Assembly: GCF_020905375.1 (NCBI RefSeq)
Contig: NZ_JAJJBU010000018.1
Span: 20,771-84,770 of the forward strand
DNA: 64,000 bases
Direction: 5' to 3'
Source of the DNA: Arthrobacter cryoconiti
GTDB lineage: Bacteria; Actinomycetota; Actinomycetes; Actinomycetales; Micrococcaceae
Shown one piece after another: positions 29,023-37,640 of this stretch. Each line of letters begins with the position of its first letter. Position 1 is the first letter of the stretch. The notes beneath the pieces are model-generated. The model ran no database searches. It saw only the letters and a program-made list of their open reading frames with translations, and was not told the origin of the DNA. The position numbers and the translations under genes are program-made.

Positions 29023-29761
29023 GCGGCTGCGCACCTAGACCCTGTGCAATCTCCCCGTCGGCCACCACAACTTCGGAACTCTCGAGACTAAACCGCCGAG
29101 CATAACCCACCCGTGACTCGTTCACATGCCTACTCATCAACTCACCGGCATCTGTAGCATTTCCGGCGTCGATGGCCGCCATAATATCCCAGTGCTCACT
29201 CCACGAATGCTTGCCGCGTGACTTCACATCTGAGGCGTAAAGCCACTCAATTTTCCGGGCAATCTGTGAGAACAGTGCCGCCAAGGATGTACTGGAGCTA
29301 AGTTCTGCAATGGCCAGATGGAAGCGAATGTTCAGTTCCGGTAATTGTTCTTGCCGGTCTGCCGCCACAGCCTCGTCTCCCTCGGCGAGGATCTGCGCTA
29401 TCTCCTTGCGAATGCTCCACCAACCATCGTCCGGGTGTCCAGCGGAAAACTGGGCTGCAGCACGCCGGGCGGCCCTGGCGGCAATAGCCGCCTCCAGGGC
29501 CTCCCGCACAGCAAAAAGATCATCTGCTTCGTCGACCGGAATTGCTGCCACCGTGGACCCGGCATAGGGCTTTGATTCCACAAAGCCTTCCATCTCCAAG
29601 CCCCGGAGTGCCTCGCGCACAGGCACCCTGGAGATGCCATACTTTTTCGCCAGGGCCGCCTCCGTCACGCGGCTGCCCGAGGGAAGCACACCGAAGATGA
29701 TGTCATGACGGATCTCATCCTGAATGCGCAGCTTAGGTGTTGGTTCCGTATTATCGAGCAA
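29012..29761 (-). CDS. GntR family regulator, FCD (FadR) subfamily, last gene of the peptide/Ggt operon
   Basis: A 249-residue repressor-type regulator. The winged-helix domain has LRIQDEIRHDIIFGVLPSGS, then EAALAKKYGISRVPVREALR, then the wing. The FCD ligand domain includes LFAVREALEAAIAARAARR and NIRFHLAIAEL (metal/ligand His). A TTG at 29761, with GGAG a short distance upstream and overlapping the ABC gene end, is a likely start; the frame is open further upstream. Being last in the operon it probably controls that operon, perhaps through the ATTGTATACAAT palindrome at 36842, in response to an imported peptide or amino acid (inference). Confidence 0.85.
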   Translation of the reverse strand: MLDNTEPTPKLRIQDEIRHDIIFGVLPSGSRVTEAALAKKYGISRVPVREALRGLEMEGFVESKPYAGSTVAAIPVDEADDLFAVREALEAAIAARAARRAAAQFSAGHPDDGWWSIRKEIAQILAEGDEAVAADRQEQLPELNIRFHLAIAELSSSTSLAALFSQIARKIEWLYASDVKSRGKHSWSEHWDIMAAIDAGNATDAGELMSRHVNESRVGYARRFSLESSEVVVADGEIAQGLGAQPPTK

Positions 29762-31430
29762 ATGAGGCTCCAGGGATGGCTCCAAGTAGTTCCTTCGTGT
29801 AGTCGGCCTCGGGGGCCATAAAGACCTTCTCAACACTACCGTCTTCCACCACTTTGCCAGCCTTCATCACCACCACTTGGTGCGCAATCTGACGCACCAC
29901 CGCCAGATCATGAGTAATGAAGAGGTACGTCAATCCCAATCGGTTCTGCAACTCCGCCAAAAGATCCAAAATCTGATCCTGCACCAGCACATCCAACGCT
30001 GAAACGGCCTCATCACAGATCAACATTTCAGGTTCCAAAGCCAACGCCCGGGCAATGGCTACACGCTGACGCTGACCGCCGGAGAGTTCATTGGGTCGGC
30101 GCTGAGCCATGGTGCGTGGAAGCGCCACCTGATCCAGAAGTTGCGCCACACGCGCCCGGCGTGAAGCGGCATTGCCTACCTTAAAGACCCGGAGCGGTTC
30201 ATCAATGAGCCGTTCGATGCTGAACGTAGGATTCAAGGAGCCGTAGGGATCTTGGAAGACTGGCTGCACCTTTCGCCGCAGCGCCCGTCGCACCGCTCCG
30301 TCGCTGGCAGTAATGCTCTTTCCATCGATCAGGGCCTCGCCGCTAGTGGCTTGTTCCAGACCCAAAATCATTCTTGCAATAGTGGTTTTGCCTGACCCTG
30401 ACTCACCAACCACGGCTGTGGTAGTTCCTCTCTCCACGGAGAAAGAGACATTATCTACGGCCAAGAACTTTTTCCCATGCTGACTGCGCAAAGTGAATTC
30501 CTTGACTAAGCCACGCACCTCCAAAATAGTTGTGGACGCCGCCTTGGACTCAACCGGCAGGCTTGCCCCGGCCAGTTCTTCGCCAGTGACAGTGGCTAGC
30601 AGAGACGGAGCCGCGGCCACCAATTGCTGCGTGTATTCCTCCTGCGGATTCAACAAAATCTGTTCCGGCGTACCGACCTCCACAATATGACCGTTAGCCA
30701 TGACAATGATCCGGTCCGTACGGTCCGCCGCCAGCCCCAAATCATGGGTGATAAACAAGAGCGACGTGCCACGGGCATCCACCAGCGTCTGCAAGTGATC
30801 AAGGATCTGGCGCTGGACCGTCACATCCAAGGCCGACGTCGGCTCATCAGCAATCAGAAGCTCCGGTTCTCCGGCCAAAGAGATGGCAATGAGCACTCGT
30901 TGACGCATTCCGCCGGAAAACTCATGCGGGAACTGACCGTAGCGCCTTCCCGCATCGGGAATGCCAGCTTCAGTCATCAAGTTCACGGCACGCTGACGAA
31001 TATTGTCCCGACCCTGGTGTCCATTGGCTGCCAGAGCATCCGCGATCTGCGCCCCCACTTTCATGACGGGGTTCAGGTTGGACATCGGATCCTGGGGTAC
31101 CAACCCAATTTGGCGTCCACGGATGTGACGCAACTGCTTTTCACTTGCGCCGCCCAGATCCGCACCGTCAAGTGTGATCGAGCCACCAGTGATCCTGCCG
31201 TTGCCGGGCAGGAGTCCAAGAATTGCTCCTACAGTGGTTGATTTTCCCGAGCCGGACTGGCCCACGATTGCCACTCGTTCTCCGCGCCTGATGGTGAAGT
31301 TCACACCGTGCAGAACGGGCCCTTCTCCGAAGCTGACCTCCAAGTCCTTGACTTCCAAGATCGGCTGCCCGGAGTCCACTGCTGACTCCTGCGATGTGTG
31401 CTGCGCAAAAACACTAGCGTCCTGCTGCAT
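29751..31430 (-). CDS. Fused double-ATPase of peptide ABC importer (DppD-DppF / GsiA type)
   Basis: A 559-residue protein with two complete ABC domains. The first (about 25-275) has GQSGSGKSTT, LSGG-type signature FSGGMRQRVLIA and LLIADEPTSALD. The second (about 305-540) has GESGSGKTTI, LSGGQRQRVAIA and LICDEAVSALD. It powers uptake by the two permeases encoded just upstream. The ATG at 31430 overlaps the ggt end by 17 bases and is favoured over an upstream in-frame ATG at 31565, which would lie deep inside ggt. Confidence 0.9.
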   Translation of the reverse strand: MQQDASVFAQHTSQESAVDSGQPILEVKDLEVSFGEGPVLHGVNFTIRRGERVAIVGQSGSGKSTTVGAILGLLPGNGRITGGSITLDGADLGGASEKQLRHIRGRQIGLVPQDPMSNLNPVMKVGAQIADALAANGHQGRDNIRQRAVNLMTEAGIPDAGRRYGQFPHEFSGGMRQRVLIAISLAGEPELLIADEPTSALDVTVQRQILDHLQTLVDARGTSLLFITHDLGLAADRTDRIIVMANGHIVEVGTPEQILLNPQEEYTQQLVAAAPSLLATVTGEELAGASLPVESKAASTTILEVRGLVKEFTLRSQHGKKFLAVDNVSFSVERGTTTAVVGESGSGKTTIARMILGLEQATSGEALIDGKSITASDGAVRRALRRKVQPVFQDPYGSLNPTFSIERLIDEPLRVFKVGNAASRRARVAQLLDQVALPRTMAQRRPNELSGGQRQRVAIARALALEPEMLICDEAVSALDVLVQDQILDLLAELQNRLGLTYLFITHDLAVVRQIAHQVVVMKAGKVVEDGSVEKVFMAPEADYTKELLGAIPGASFAR

Positions 31431-33231
31431 ATCCCTGTGCCCCTCTCGGATTGGCTGAAGCGGTGAGCATTCCTGTTGCGGGCTCGCGGCCCACTGACGA
31501 GAGCCGGCCAAGGGCCCAGTCGCCAGCACGGGTGACGACATGTCCGCGGCGTTCCAACTCGTCAATGACGACCGTGCCTAGCCGGTCTTCCACAACGGCC
31601 CCTCCGGGAGTCCAAGTTCGCGGCCAGAACGATCCTGCGATCGAGGTGGTGTGCAAGGCGGGAGCATCTACCGCCTGCTGGGGCGTGTAACCGCCTACCA
31701 AGGTGCGTAGCAAGTACAGCAGCTGCCATTGATCTTGCTGGTCCCCGCCAGGGGACCCCAAGGCAGTGACTGCCTGACCATCCTTGAGGATCAACGTTGG
31801 AGTGAGTGTGGTTCGCGGCCGTTGTCCCGGTTCCAGCGAGGAAGCGGCGCCTTCCTCCAACCACGTCATTTGCAACCGCGTACCCAGGCAGAAACCAAGC
31901 TCAGGGATGGTGGGTGACGACTGCAGCCACCCTCCTGACGGGGTAGCGGAGATCATGTTGCCCCACTGGTCAACCACGTCAATATGGCAGGTGTCCCCCT
32001 GGGTTTCCCCCGAGGGCCGGACGGTAGGTTCCCCGACCCCCGCAAAGGTTCCTTCGCTAATGCCCACCAACGCCGGTGGCATGTACTCGGTGCGTAGCGG
32101 CGGGAAGAAAGGTTTGACGCCGGGTACATTTCCGGGTCGGAACTCAGTGCTGGCCCGTTCGCCAATCAAGGCACGGCGTTGTGCGGCGTACTCCTCACTG
32201 AGCAAAAATGACATGTCAACGTTCGCGTCCCCGTAATAGGCATCCCTGTCGGCGTAAGCCAATTTCTCGGCCTCCATAATGGTGTGCGCGCCCAGAGCGG
32301 TTGACGGGTCTAAATGCTCGTCGTCGAACCCGGCAAGGATCGCCAGCGTTTGCAAAAGTACGGGTCCCTGGCCCCAAGGACCCGTTTTGGCGATGGTGTG
32401 TCCGCGGAACTCCAGGGTGGCGGCGTCGTCGTACACGGCTCTGAAGTTGGCGAAGTCCTCCCGGTCCATGACGCCAGCGTGGTCCGTACCCGAAGAATGC
32501 CGATGCGCCTTAGCAAGGAACTCGACAGCAGCCTTAGCCACAAATCCCTCCGCCCACTCTTGCCGGGCGCCGTCGATCCGACTCTCACGATTGCTGCCTG
32601 CGCTCTCGCCGGCGGCGATCAATCGATCCATGACGGAGGCGTATGCTTCGTTGCGAATCAGCTCTCCCTCCTGCGGGATGCGCCCGCCCGGCATCCACGT
32701 CTGCGCGGATGTGGGCCAGTGCTCAGCGAACAGTTCAGCCACCGATTCAATGGTGGTGCTCACCCTTCCCAGCACCGGATAGCCGTTGCGCGCATACCCG
32801 ATGGCGAATTCCAGCACGGCGCTGAGTTCCCAGGTTCCATGATCACGCAGGAGCAAAAGCCAGGCGTCGAATCCGCCTGGCACGGCTGCGGCAAGCGCGC
32901 CTGCGCCAGGTACTAGCTCCAGTCCTTCGGCGAGGTAGCGCTCCCGCGTTGCGGCCATCGGGGCCGGTCCCTGCCCCATCAGCACCACAGGCACTCCGGG
33001 TTCCGCGCTCGTCACAAAGACGGCTGTCATGTCCCCGCCTGGGCCGTTGAGATGCGGCTCCACCACGTGCAGCACGAATCCGGCGGCGCAAGCGGCGTCG
33101 AAGGCGTTGCCCCCTCTCTCCAATACTGCTTGAGCCGATGCTGTAGCCAGCCAGTGGGTGGTGGCGGTCATGCCGAAGGTTCCCTGCAGGTTGGGGCGGG
33201 AAGTGAATGAGTTGGGTTTCGTGTACGTCAC
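31414..33231 (-). CDS. ggt: Gamma-glutamyltransferase
   Basis: A 605-residue Ntn-hydrolase precursor that cleaves or transfers the gamma-glutamyl group of glutathione and other gamma-glutamyl peptides. The self-cleavage/nucleophile Thr is T414 in GDTCHIDVVDQWGNMIS. LNGPGGDMTAVF and the C-terminal LGSPGGDQQ oxyanion region are also present. No signal peptide is seen, unlike secreted Ggt of many bacteria, so it probably acts inside the cell on substrate brought in by the ABC importer it is embedded with. It starts 3 bases after the permease gene stop. Confidence 0.9.
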   Translation of the reverse strand: MTYTKPNSFTSRPNLQGTFGMTATTHWLATASAQAVLERGGNAFDAACAAGFVLHVVEPHLNGPGGDMTAVFVTSAEPGVPVVLMGQGPAPMAATRERYLAEGLELVPGAGALAAAVPGGFDAWLLLLRDHGTWELSAVLEFAIGYARNGYPVLGRVSTTIESVAELFAEHWPTSAQTWMPGGRIPQEGELIRNEAYASVMDRLIAAGESAGSNRESRIDGARQEWAEGFVAKAAVEFLAKAHRHSSGTDHAGVMDREDFANFRAVYDDAATLEFRGHTIAKTGPWGQGPVLLQTLAILAGFDDEHLDPSTALGAHTIMEAEKLAYADRDAYYGDANVDMSFLLSEEYAAQRRALIGERASTEFRPGNVPGVKPFFPPLRTEYMPPALVGISEGTFAGVGEPTVRPSGETQGDTCHIDVVDQWGNMISATPSGGWLQSSPTIPELGFCLGTRLQMTWLEEGAASSLEPGQRPRTTLTPTLILKDGQAVTALGSPGGDQQDQWQLLYLLRTLVGGYTPQQAVDAPALHTTSIAGSFWPRTWTPGGAVVEDRLGTVVIDELERRGHVVTRAGDWALGRLSSVGREPATGMLTASANPRGAQGYAAGR

Positions 33232-33234
33232 GGT

Positions 33235-34140
33235 CTACTTTCGGCTTGATGCTGTGGGGTCAAAGGCGTCGCGCAGGGCGTCGCCAAAGAGATTGAAGGC
33301 AAGGCAGATGACAGCAATGCCGAGCCCGGGAATGATCGCCGCGGTGGGCGAACGGAACATGTACTGCTGCGCGTCAGAGAGCATGATCCCCAGGCTCGGA
33401 GTGGGCGGTTGAATGCCCAATCCGAGGAAAGACAAGAGCGCCTCTCCAATGACGGCCACCGGCATGATCACCGTCGCTTGGACAATGATGGCACTGGCCG
33501 CATTGGGCAGCACATGCGTGAAGACAATCCGCAGTCCAGAGGCATCCATCGTCTTCGCGCTCAGGACAAAGTCACTTTCCTTGATGCGTAGCGTCTCACC
33601 GCGAACTATGCGGATCATGGTCGGAATATATGCCACGCCTAGGGCGATAGCCGCGTTTTGCAGGCTGGGACCGCTGATGGCAGCCAGGCCCACGGCGATA
33701 ATCAGGAACGGGAACGCCAGTGTCACATCCGTCAGCCGGGAGATGATCGCATCAAGCCACTTCCAATAGCCTGCCAGCAGCCCCAAGGGTGCACCGACGC
33801 CCACCGCCAAGAGGACGCATAACACCCCGACTTGTAGTGAGGCGCGCATGCCGAAGAGCATCCGGGAGAAGACGTCCCGGCCCAGATCATCTGTCCCTAA
33901 AAGGAACCCGACCGTTCCAGGTTTTTGGAACGGCGTCGCGAAGTGAACTTCAGCGGGTCCATAAGGTGCCAAAATCGGAGCCAAGATGGCTAAAAGGACC
34001 ACAATGACTAACAACACACCGCCGAACAGGCCCAGCTTGTTACCACGCAGGGAGCGCCAAAGACGTCCACGGCTGGAGCCCAGCACGAGGCCGTCCTCTA
34101 TATCCAAGCCAGACTTGGGAAGAATTTCATTAACAGCCAT
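33235..34140 (-). CDS. Peptide ABC importer permease (DppC-like)
   Basis: A 301-residue inner-membrane permease with an N-terminal membrane helix (about 36-58, LGLFGGVLLVIVVLLAIL) then five more helices. It shows the typical DppC sequence GTDDLGRDVFSRMLFGMRASL and a cytoplasmic coupling loop FVLSAKTMDASGLRIVFTHVLPN. It pairs with the DppB-like permease. Its start overlaps the upstream stop by one base (TGATG). Confidence 0.9.
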   Translation of the reverse strand: MAVNEILPKSGLDIEDGLVLGSSRGRLWRSLRGNKLGLFGGVLLVIVVLLAILAPILAPYGPAEVHFATPFQKPGTVGFLLGTDDLGRDVFSRMLFGMRASLQVGVLCVLLAVGVGAPLGLLAGYWKWLDAIISRLTDVTLAFPFLIIAVGLAAISGPSLQNAAIALGVAYIPTMIRIVRGETLRIKESDFVLSAKTMDASGLRIVFTHVLPNAASAIIVQATVIMPVAVIGEALLSFLGLGIQPPTPSLGIMLSDAQQYMFRSPTAAIIPGLGIAVICLAFNLFGDALRDAFDPTASSRK

Positions 34141-35093
34141 CAGTTGCCTCCTCCGATTCGTATCCGCGGATTAATCACCGAGTAGAGCACGTCTACCGAC
34201 AGGTTGATCACAATGTAGCTGAGCGTGATGATCAGCACGACGGCCTCAATGACCGGGTAGTCGCGGGTAAATACCGCATCCAAGGTGAGCTTGCCGAAGC
34301 CCGGCAAAGCAAAGATTCGTTCGGTAACAACAGCTCCTGAAATCAGGCCACCGAGTTGGAGCCCTACGATCGTCACCACCACTATGAGCGAGTTTCGCAG
34401 CCCATAACGGGTCAATACCCGCGCCCCGCTGAGACCTTTCGCCTTCGCGGTGCGCACATAATCGGTGTTCATGGTTTCAATCATGGACGCCCTGGTTTGG
34501 CGCATGATCACCGCTGCAAGCGAAGTTCCAAGAATGACTGCAGGCAAGGTGAGGTAATACAAGCCCTTGATCGGGTCAGAGAGAACGTCCACATATCCGG
34601 AAGCCGGGAACCACCCCAGACCGACAGCCAAATACAGGATGGCAAGAATTCCCAACCAGAAGTTAGGGACGGACAGGCCGAGGAGTGCAAAGCCATTGGT
34701 GAACCATTCAGGCCACCGTCCCCGGAACCGCTCAGCTATGACGCCGAAGAGCACGCCCACCAACACGGCCACAGCAATCGCATACGCCGACAACCATAAA
34801 GTGACCGGCAACGTGGTCGCGATCAGATCGATCACTGGCGTTCCTGTGCGGGTTGAGGTGCCAAAGTCCCCGCGGGATAGATTGGATAAGAAAGTCATGA
34901 ACTGGGCGGGCAGCGAATCATCGAGCCCCAACTGTTCGCGCATGGCGGCAAGCTGTTCCGGGCTGGCATCCTCGCCAGCCATAGCCCGCGCCGGGTCACC
35001 GGGAAGCAGACGCACTCCCAGGAACACGACCACGGCGGAAAGCACCAGCGTCAGCGCGGACTGCCACAGTTTCGTCAGAATGTAGCGAATCAT
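34140..35093 (-). CDS. Peptide ABC importer permease (DppB-like)
   Basis: A 317-residue six-helix permease of the DppB/GsiC type. Seen: the N-terminal VVVFLGVRLLPGDPAR segment, ALLGLSVPNFWLGIL, and the EAA-type coupling loop DYVRTAKAKGLSGARVLTRYGLRN. The stop of the substrate-binding protein gene overlaps its ATG by 4 bases (ATGA). Confidence 0.9.
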   Translation of the reverse strand: MIRYILTKLWQSALTLVLSAVVVFLGVRLLPGDPARAMAGEDASPEQLAAMREQLGLDDSLPAQFMTFLSNLSRGDFGTSTRTGTPVIDLIATTLPVTLWLSAYAIAVAVLVGVLFGVIAERFRGRWPEWFTNGFALLGLSVPNFWLGILAILYLAVGLGWFPASGYVDVLSDPIKGLYYLTLPAVILGTSLAAVIMRQTRASMIETMNTDYVRTAKAKGLSGARVLTRYGLRNSLIVVVTIVGLQLGGLISGAVVTERIFALPGFGKLTLDAVFTRDYPVIEAVVLIITLSYIVINLSVDVLYSVINPRIRIGGGN

Positions 35094-36799
35094 TTGTCTT
35101 GTCCTTTCTGCGCTTGGACGAAGGCGGCGTTACTGAGGTGGACTACCCCGTCGGCGAACGTTGAAATGCCGGAGACTGATGTGCTGTAGGCGGTGAGACT
35201 GCGGGTTCGGTACAGGTAGATGATGGGGTTATCCTCTTGAACCTTGGCGATGGCCTGACCGTAGATTTTTCCGCGCTCACTGGGGTCATTGATCTGTGCC
35301 GCTTCAGTAAGGAGCTTATCCATTGCCGCGTCGCTGTAACCGGCAACGTTGGTTCCTCCCTTGGTCGAAAGGAAGTTGTACATATTCCCATGCGGGTCCG
35401 GACGGCCAGACCAGCCAAGCTGAAGCAAAGCAAAGTCCCCTCGGTCCTGAACGTCTAGAAGCGTGGAGTATTCCACGGGCTGGAGCGTCAGATCGAAGCC
35501 ACCATCTAGCAAGGCTGCCTGCAGTGCCTGCGTGAAACGGAGGCTATCTGGGGTGTTGGTCACCAGCATTTCCACCTTGTAGGGAACTTCGACGCCGGCT
35601 TCTTTGAGGAGTTCCTTGGCCTTGCTCGGGTTATATTCAGGGCACGCCTCACTGGCCGGGGTCGCAAACGGGCTCGACGGCGAGATGGGCGAGCAGGCAG
35701 GGTCGTACCAGTTATTGAATACGGTATTCACCAGCGCCTTGCGGTCGATCGCCAGGGAAAGCGCTTCGCGGACCAAGGGGTTCTGCGCCAAGGGCGTATC
35801 AATCACTCCCGGGGCTTTTCCCACGCCAGCGGTGTTACCAAGGTTGATCGTCAAGCCCTGATAGCCCAAGGATCCCACCTGGAGCACACCGACATTTCGC
35901 TGCTGCGCAAGAGCATCAATATCCTGCGGTGAAATGGAATCGGCTACCTGAATATCGCCCGAGCGTAAATTGGCTGCCCGGATGTTTGAATCTGTCATAA
36001 TCCGGTACGTGATGCTATCCAGATGGACGTTCTTCGCGTCGTAATACAAGGGATCGCGCTGAACAATAATGGATGTCTGTGGGATCCGCTTGACGAATTT
36101 AAAGGGTCCAACGCACACCGGGTGATCGCTGAACGCTTGCTCCGTATTGCTCAGAGCGGTGGGCGAGAGGATCATTCCCGCACGGTCGGCAAGTGCCGCG
36201 GTCAAAGGGGCAAAGGGCTTCTTGTACGTGATCTGGACATGGGTGGAATCCGGTGCCGCAATTGAGGCGATGGGGCCCAGTTCGCTCTTGCGTCCAGAGC
36301 CCTTCAGGTTCAGACCACGGTCCAAGGTGACGCGCACTGCTTCAGCGTCAAAGGGCGTCCCATCAGCAAAAGTCGCGTCACTTCGCACCGGGATATTGAC
36401 GTTGAGACCGTCTGCGGAAATCGTGGGCAGGGCTGTGGCCAATTGCGGCACTAAAGTGCCTTGCGCGTCAATGTCGTAGAGCTTTTGACACATGGTCTGC
36501 ATGACGTAGCGGGTGTAAAGGGATGAAGAAGTGGTGGGGTCCAAACGGTCTGGTTCGGCGGAGAGGCCCATCACCAGATTCCCGCCTTCGATGATTTTCT
36601 GGTTGCCAATATTCGCGCTCAGCACGTCGGTGCGCGGCGGTGCGCTCTGCAACGGCTGAATTGGAATACAGGCAGAAGTGCTGGCGGTCAGGGCCACAGC
36701 ACAGGCAAGCCCCACGGCCAGTCCTATGGCCTTCCCCGGCTGTTTCCCCGAAGAGGCAGCCCTCTTGGGCCACCTCTGAGGGCGAGATAAAAGCGGCAT
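35090..36799 (-). CDS. Peptide-binding lipoprotein of ABC importer (SBP family 5)
   Basis: A 569-residue extracytoplasmic binding protein, first gene of the operon. The N-terminus has basic residues, a hydrophobic helix (about 24-42) and a Cys in ASTSACIPIQ that probably becomes the lipidated residue, although the lipobox is weak. The SBP_bac_5 signature region includes LRSGDIQVADSI and LPTISADGLNVNIPVRSDATFADGTPF-like strands. Ligand unknown; the gamma-glutamyltransferase in the operon suggests gamma-glutamyl peptides such as glutathione. Confidence 0.88.
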   Translation of the reverse strand: MPLLSRPQRWPKRAASSGKQPGKAIGLAVGLACAVALTASTSACIPIQPLQSAPPRTDVLSANIGNQKIIEGGNLVMGLSAEPDRLDPTTSSSLYTRYVMQTMCQKLYDIDAQGTLVPQLATALPTISADGLNVNIPVRSDATFADGTPFDAEAVRVTLDRGLNLKGSGRKSELGPIASIAAPDSTHVQITYKKPFAPLTAALADRAGMILSPTALSNTEQAFSDHPVCVGPFKFVKRIPQTSIIVQRDPLYYDAKNVHLDSITYRIMTDSNIRAANLRSGDIQVADSISPQDIDALAQQRNVGVLQVGSLGYQGLTINLGNTAGVGKAPGVIDTPLAQNPLVREALSLAIDRKALVNTVFNNWYDPACSPISPSSPFATPASEACPEYNPSKAKELLKEAGVEVPYKVEMLVTNTPDSLRFTQALQAALLDGGFDLTLQPVEYSTLLDVQDRGDFALLQLGWSGRPDPHGNMYNFLSTKGGTNVAGYSDAAMDKLLTEAAQINDPSERGKIYGQAIAKVQEDNPIIYLYRTRSLTAYSTSVSGISTFADGVVHLSNAAFVQAQKGQDK

Positions 36800-36841
36800 A
36801 CACGTCCAATGATCGGTTTCAATTATGAAGTATTATCGAAG

Positions 36842-36853
36842 ATTGTATACAAT
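36842..36853. promoter_or_regulatory. Perfect palindrome ATTGTATACAAT, likely GntR operator
   Basis: A 12-bp perfect palindrome in the AT-rich divergent region between the peptide-importer operon and the YoaK gene. FCD-type GntR regulators commonly recognise TNGTNNNACNA/TTGTATACAA-like sites, and an FCD-type GntR gene ends this operon. It is framed by a wider inverted repeat AAGTATT (from 36828) and AATACTT (to 36857), which may add binding specificity. Confidence 0.6.
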
Positions 36854-36914
36854 ACTTGCTACAGCCTATACTTCGAATACTTTGAATTCAATAGACGATC
36901 AAGGAAATATCTTT

Positions 36915-37637
36915 ATGAGACGTATTCGTTCTCTGCGAACAGATCGCATCCATCTGATTCTCATGCTTGCCCTAACATTTTCCACCGGCGTGGTTGATGC
37001 AGTGGGTTACCTGGGCCTTGACCGGGTCTTTACGGGCAACATGACAGGCAACGTAGTCATCTTGGGCATGGCGCTGCTAGGAGACACCGGACTTCCGATC
37101 CTCCGTCCTGTGCTGGCCTTGCTGTTCTTCATGCTCGGCGCCGCGTTGGCCGGACGAGCTCTACGTCATGCCCATCCAGGATGGTCCCACCGAACTAGCA
37201 TGGCATTTTTCACTGTGGGTCTTGGTCTGGGTGTTTTAGCGCTGGTAGTGGGATTGTCAGTGGATCCCGTCCCGGAACTGACAGGAAGTGTGGTGACGTC
37301 CGGAATGGCGACCATGATGGGAATCCAAGCTGCCGCTGCCCGCAAACTAAAGGTCGTTGATGTCACCACGGTGGTGGTGACATCAACGATCACGGCTTTT
37401 GCGTCCGAGTCAAAGCTGGCTGGCGGAGACGGCAAGTATTGGGCTCGCCGGCTTTTGGCCATCATCTTGATTCTTACCGGAGCCGTAGTCGGGGCGGCTG
37501 CCTTGCACATTGCTTTATGGCTCGGTCTTGCAGTCTCAGCGGTCCTCACCATCGCCGTGGTCACGCTGGGACACTCGCGATACAAGCAGGATCAACGCAT
37601 AATCGAGCAGGAGACGTTGGAACTGACTGGACTGTGA
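36915..37637 (+). CDS. YoaK / DUF1275 family membrane protein
   Basis: A 240-residue integral membrane protein with about six helices. The N-terminal LMLALTFSTGVVDAVGYLGL and GNMTGNVVILGMAL are hallmarks of the DUF1275 (YoaK) family, as is the later MGIQAAAARKLKV segment. AAGGA at 36901-36905 favours the ATG at 36915 over an upstream in-frame ATG at 36825. Function unknown, possibly transport. It is divergent from the peptide operon and could share its operator region. Confidence 0.88.
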   Translation: MRRIRSLRTDRIHLILMLALTFSTGVVDAVGYLGLDRVFTGNMTGNVVILGMALLGDTGLPILRPVLALLFFMLGAALAGRALRHAHPGWSHRTSMAFFTVGLGLGVLALVVGLSVDPVPELTGSVVTSGMATMMGIQAAAARKLKVVDVTTVVVTSTITAFASESKLAGGDGKYWARRLLAIILILTGAVVGAAALHIALWLGLAVSAVLTIAVVTLGHSRYKQDQRIIEQETLELTGL

Positions 37638-37640
37638 CCC

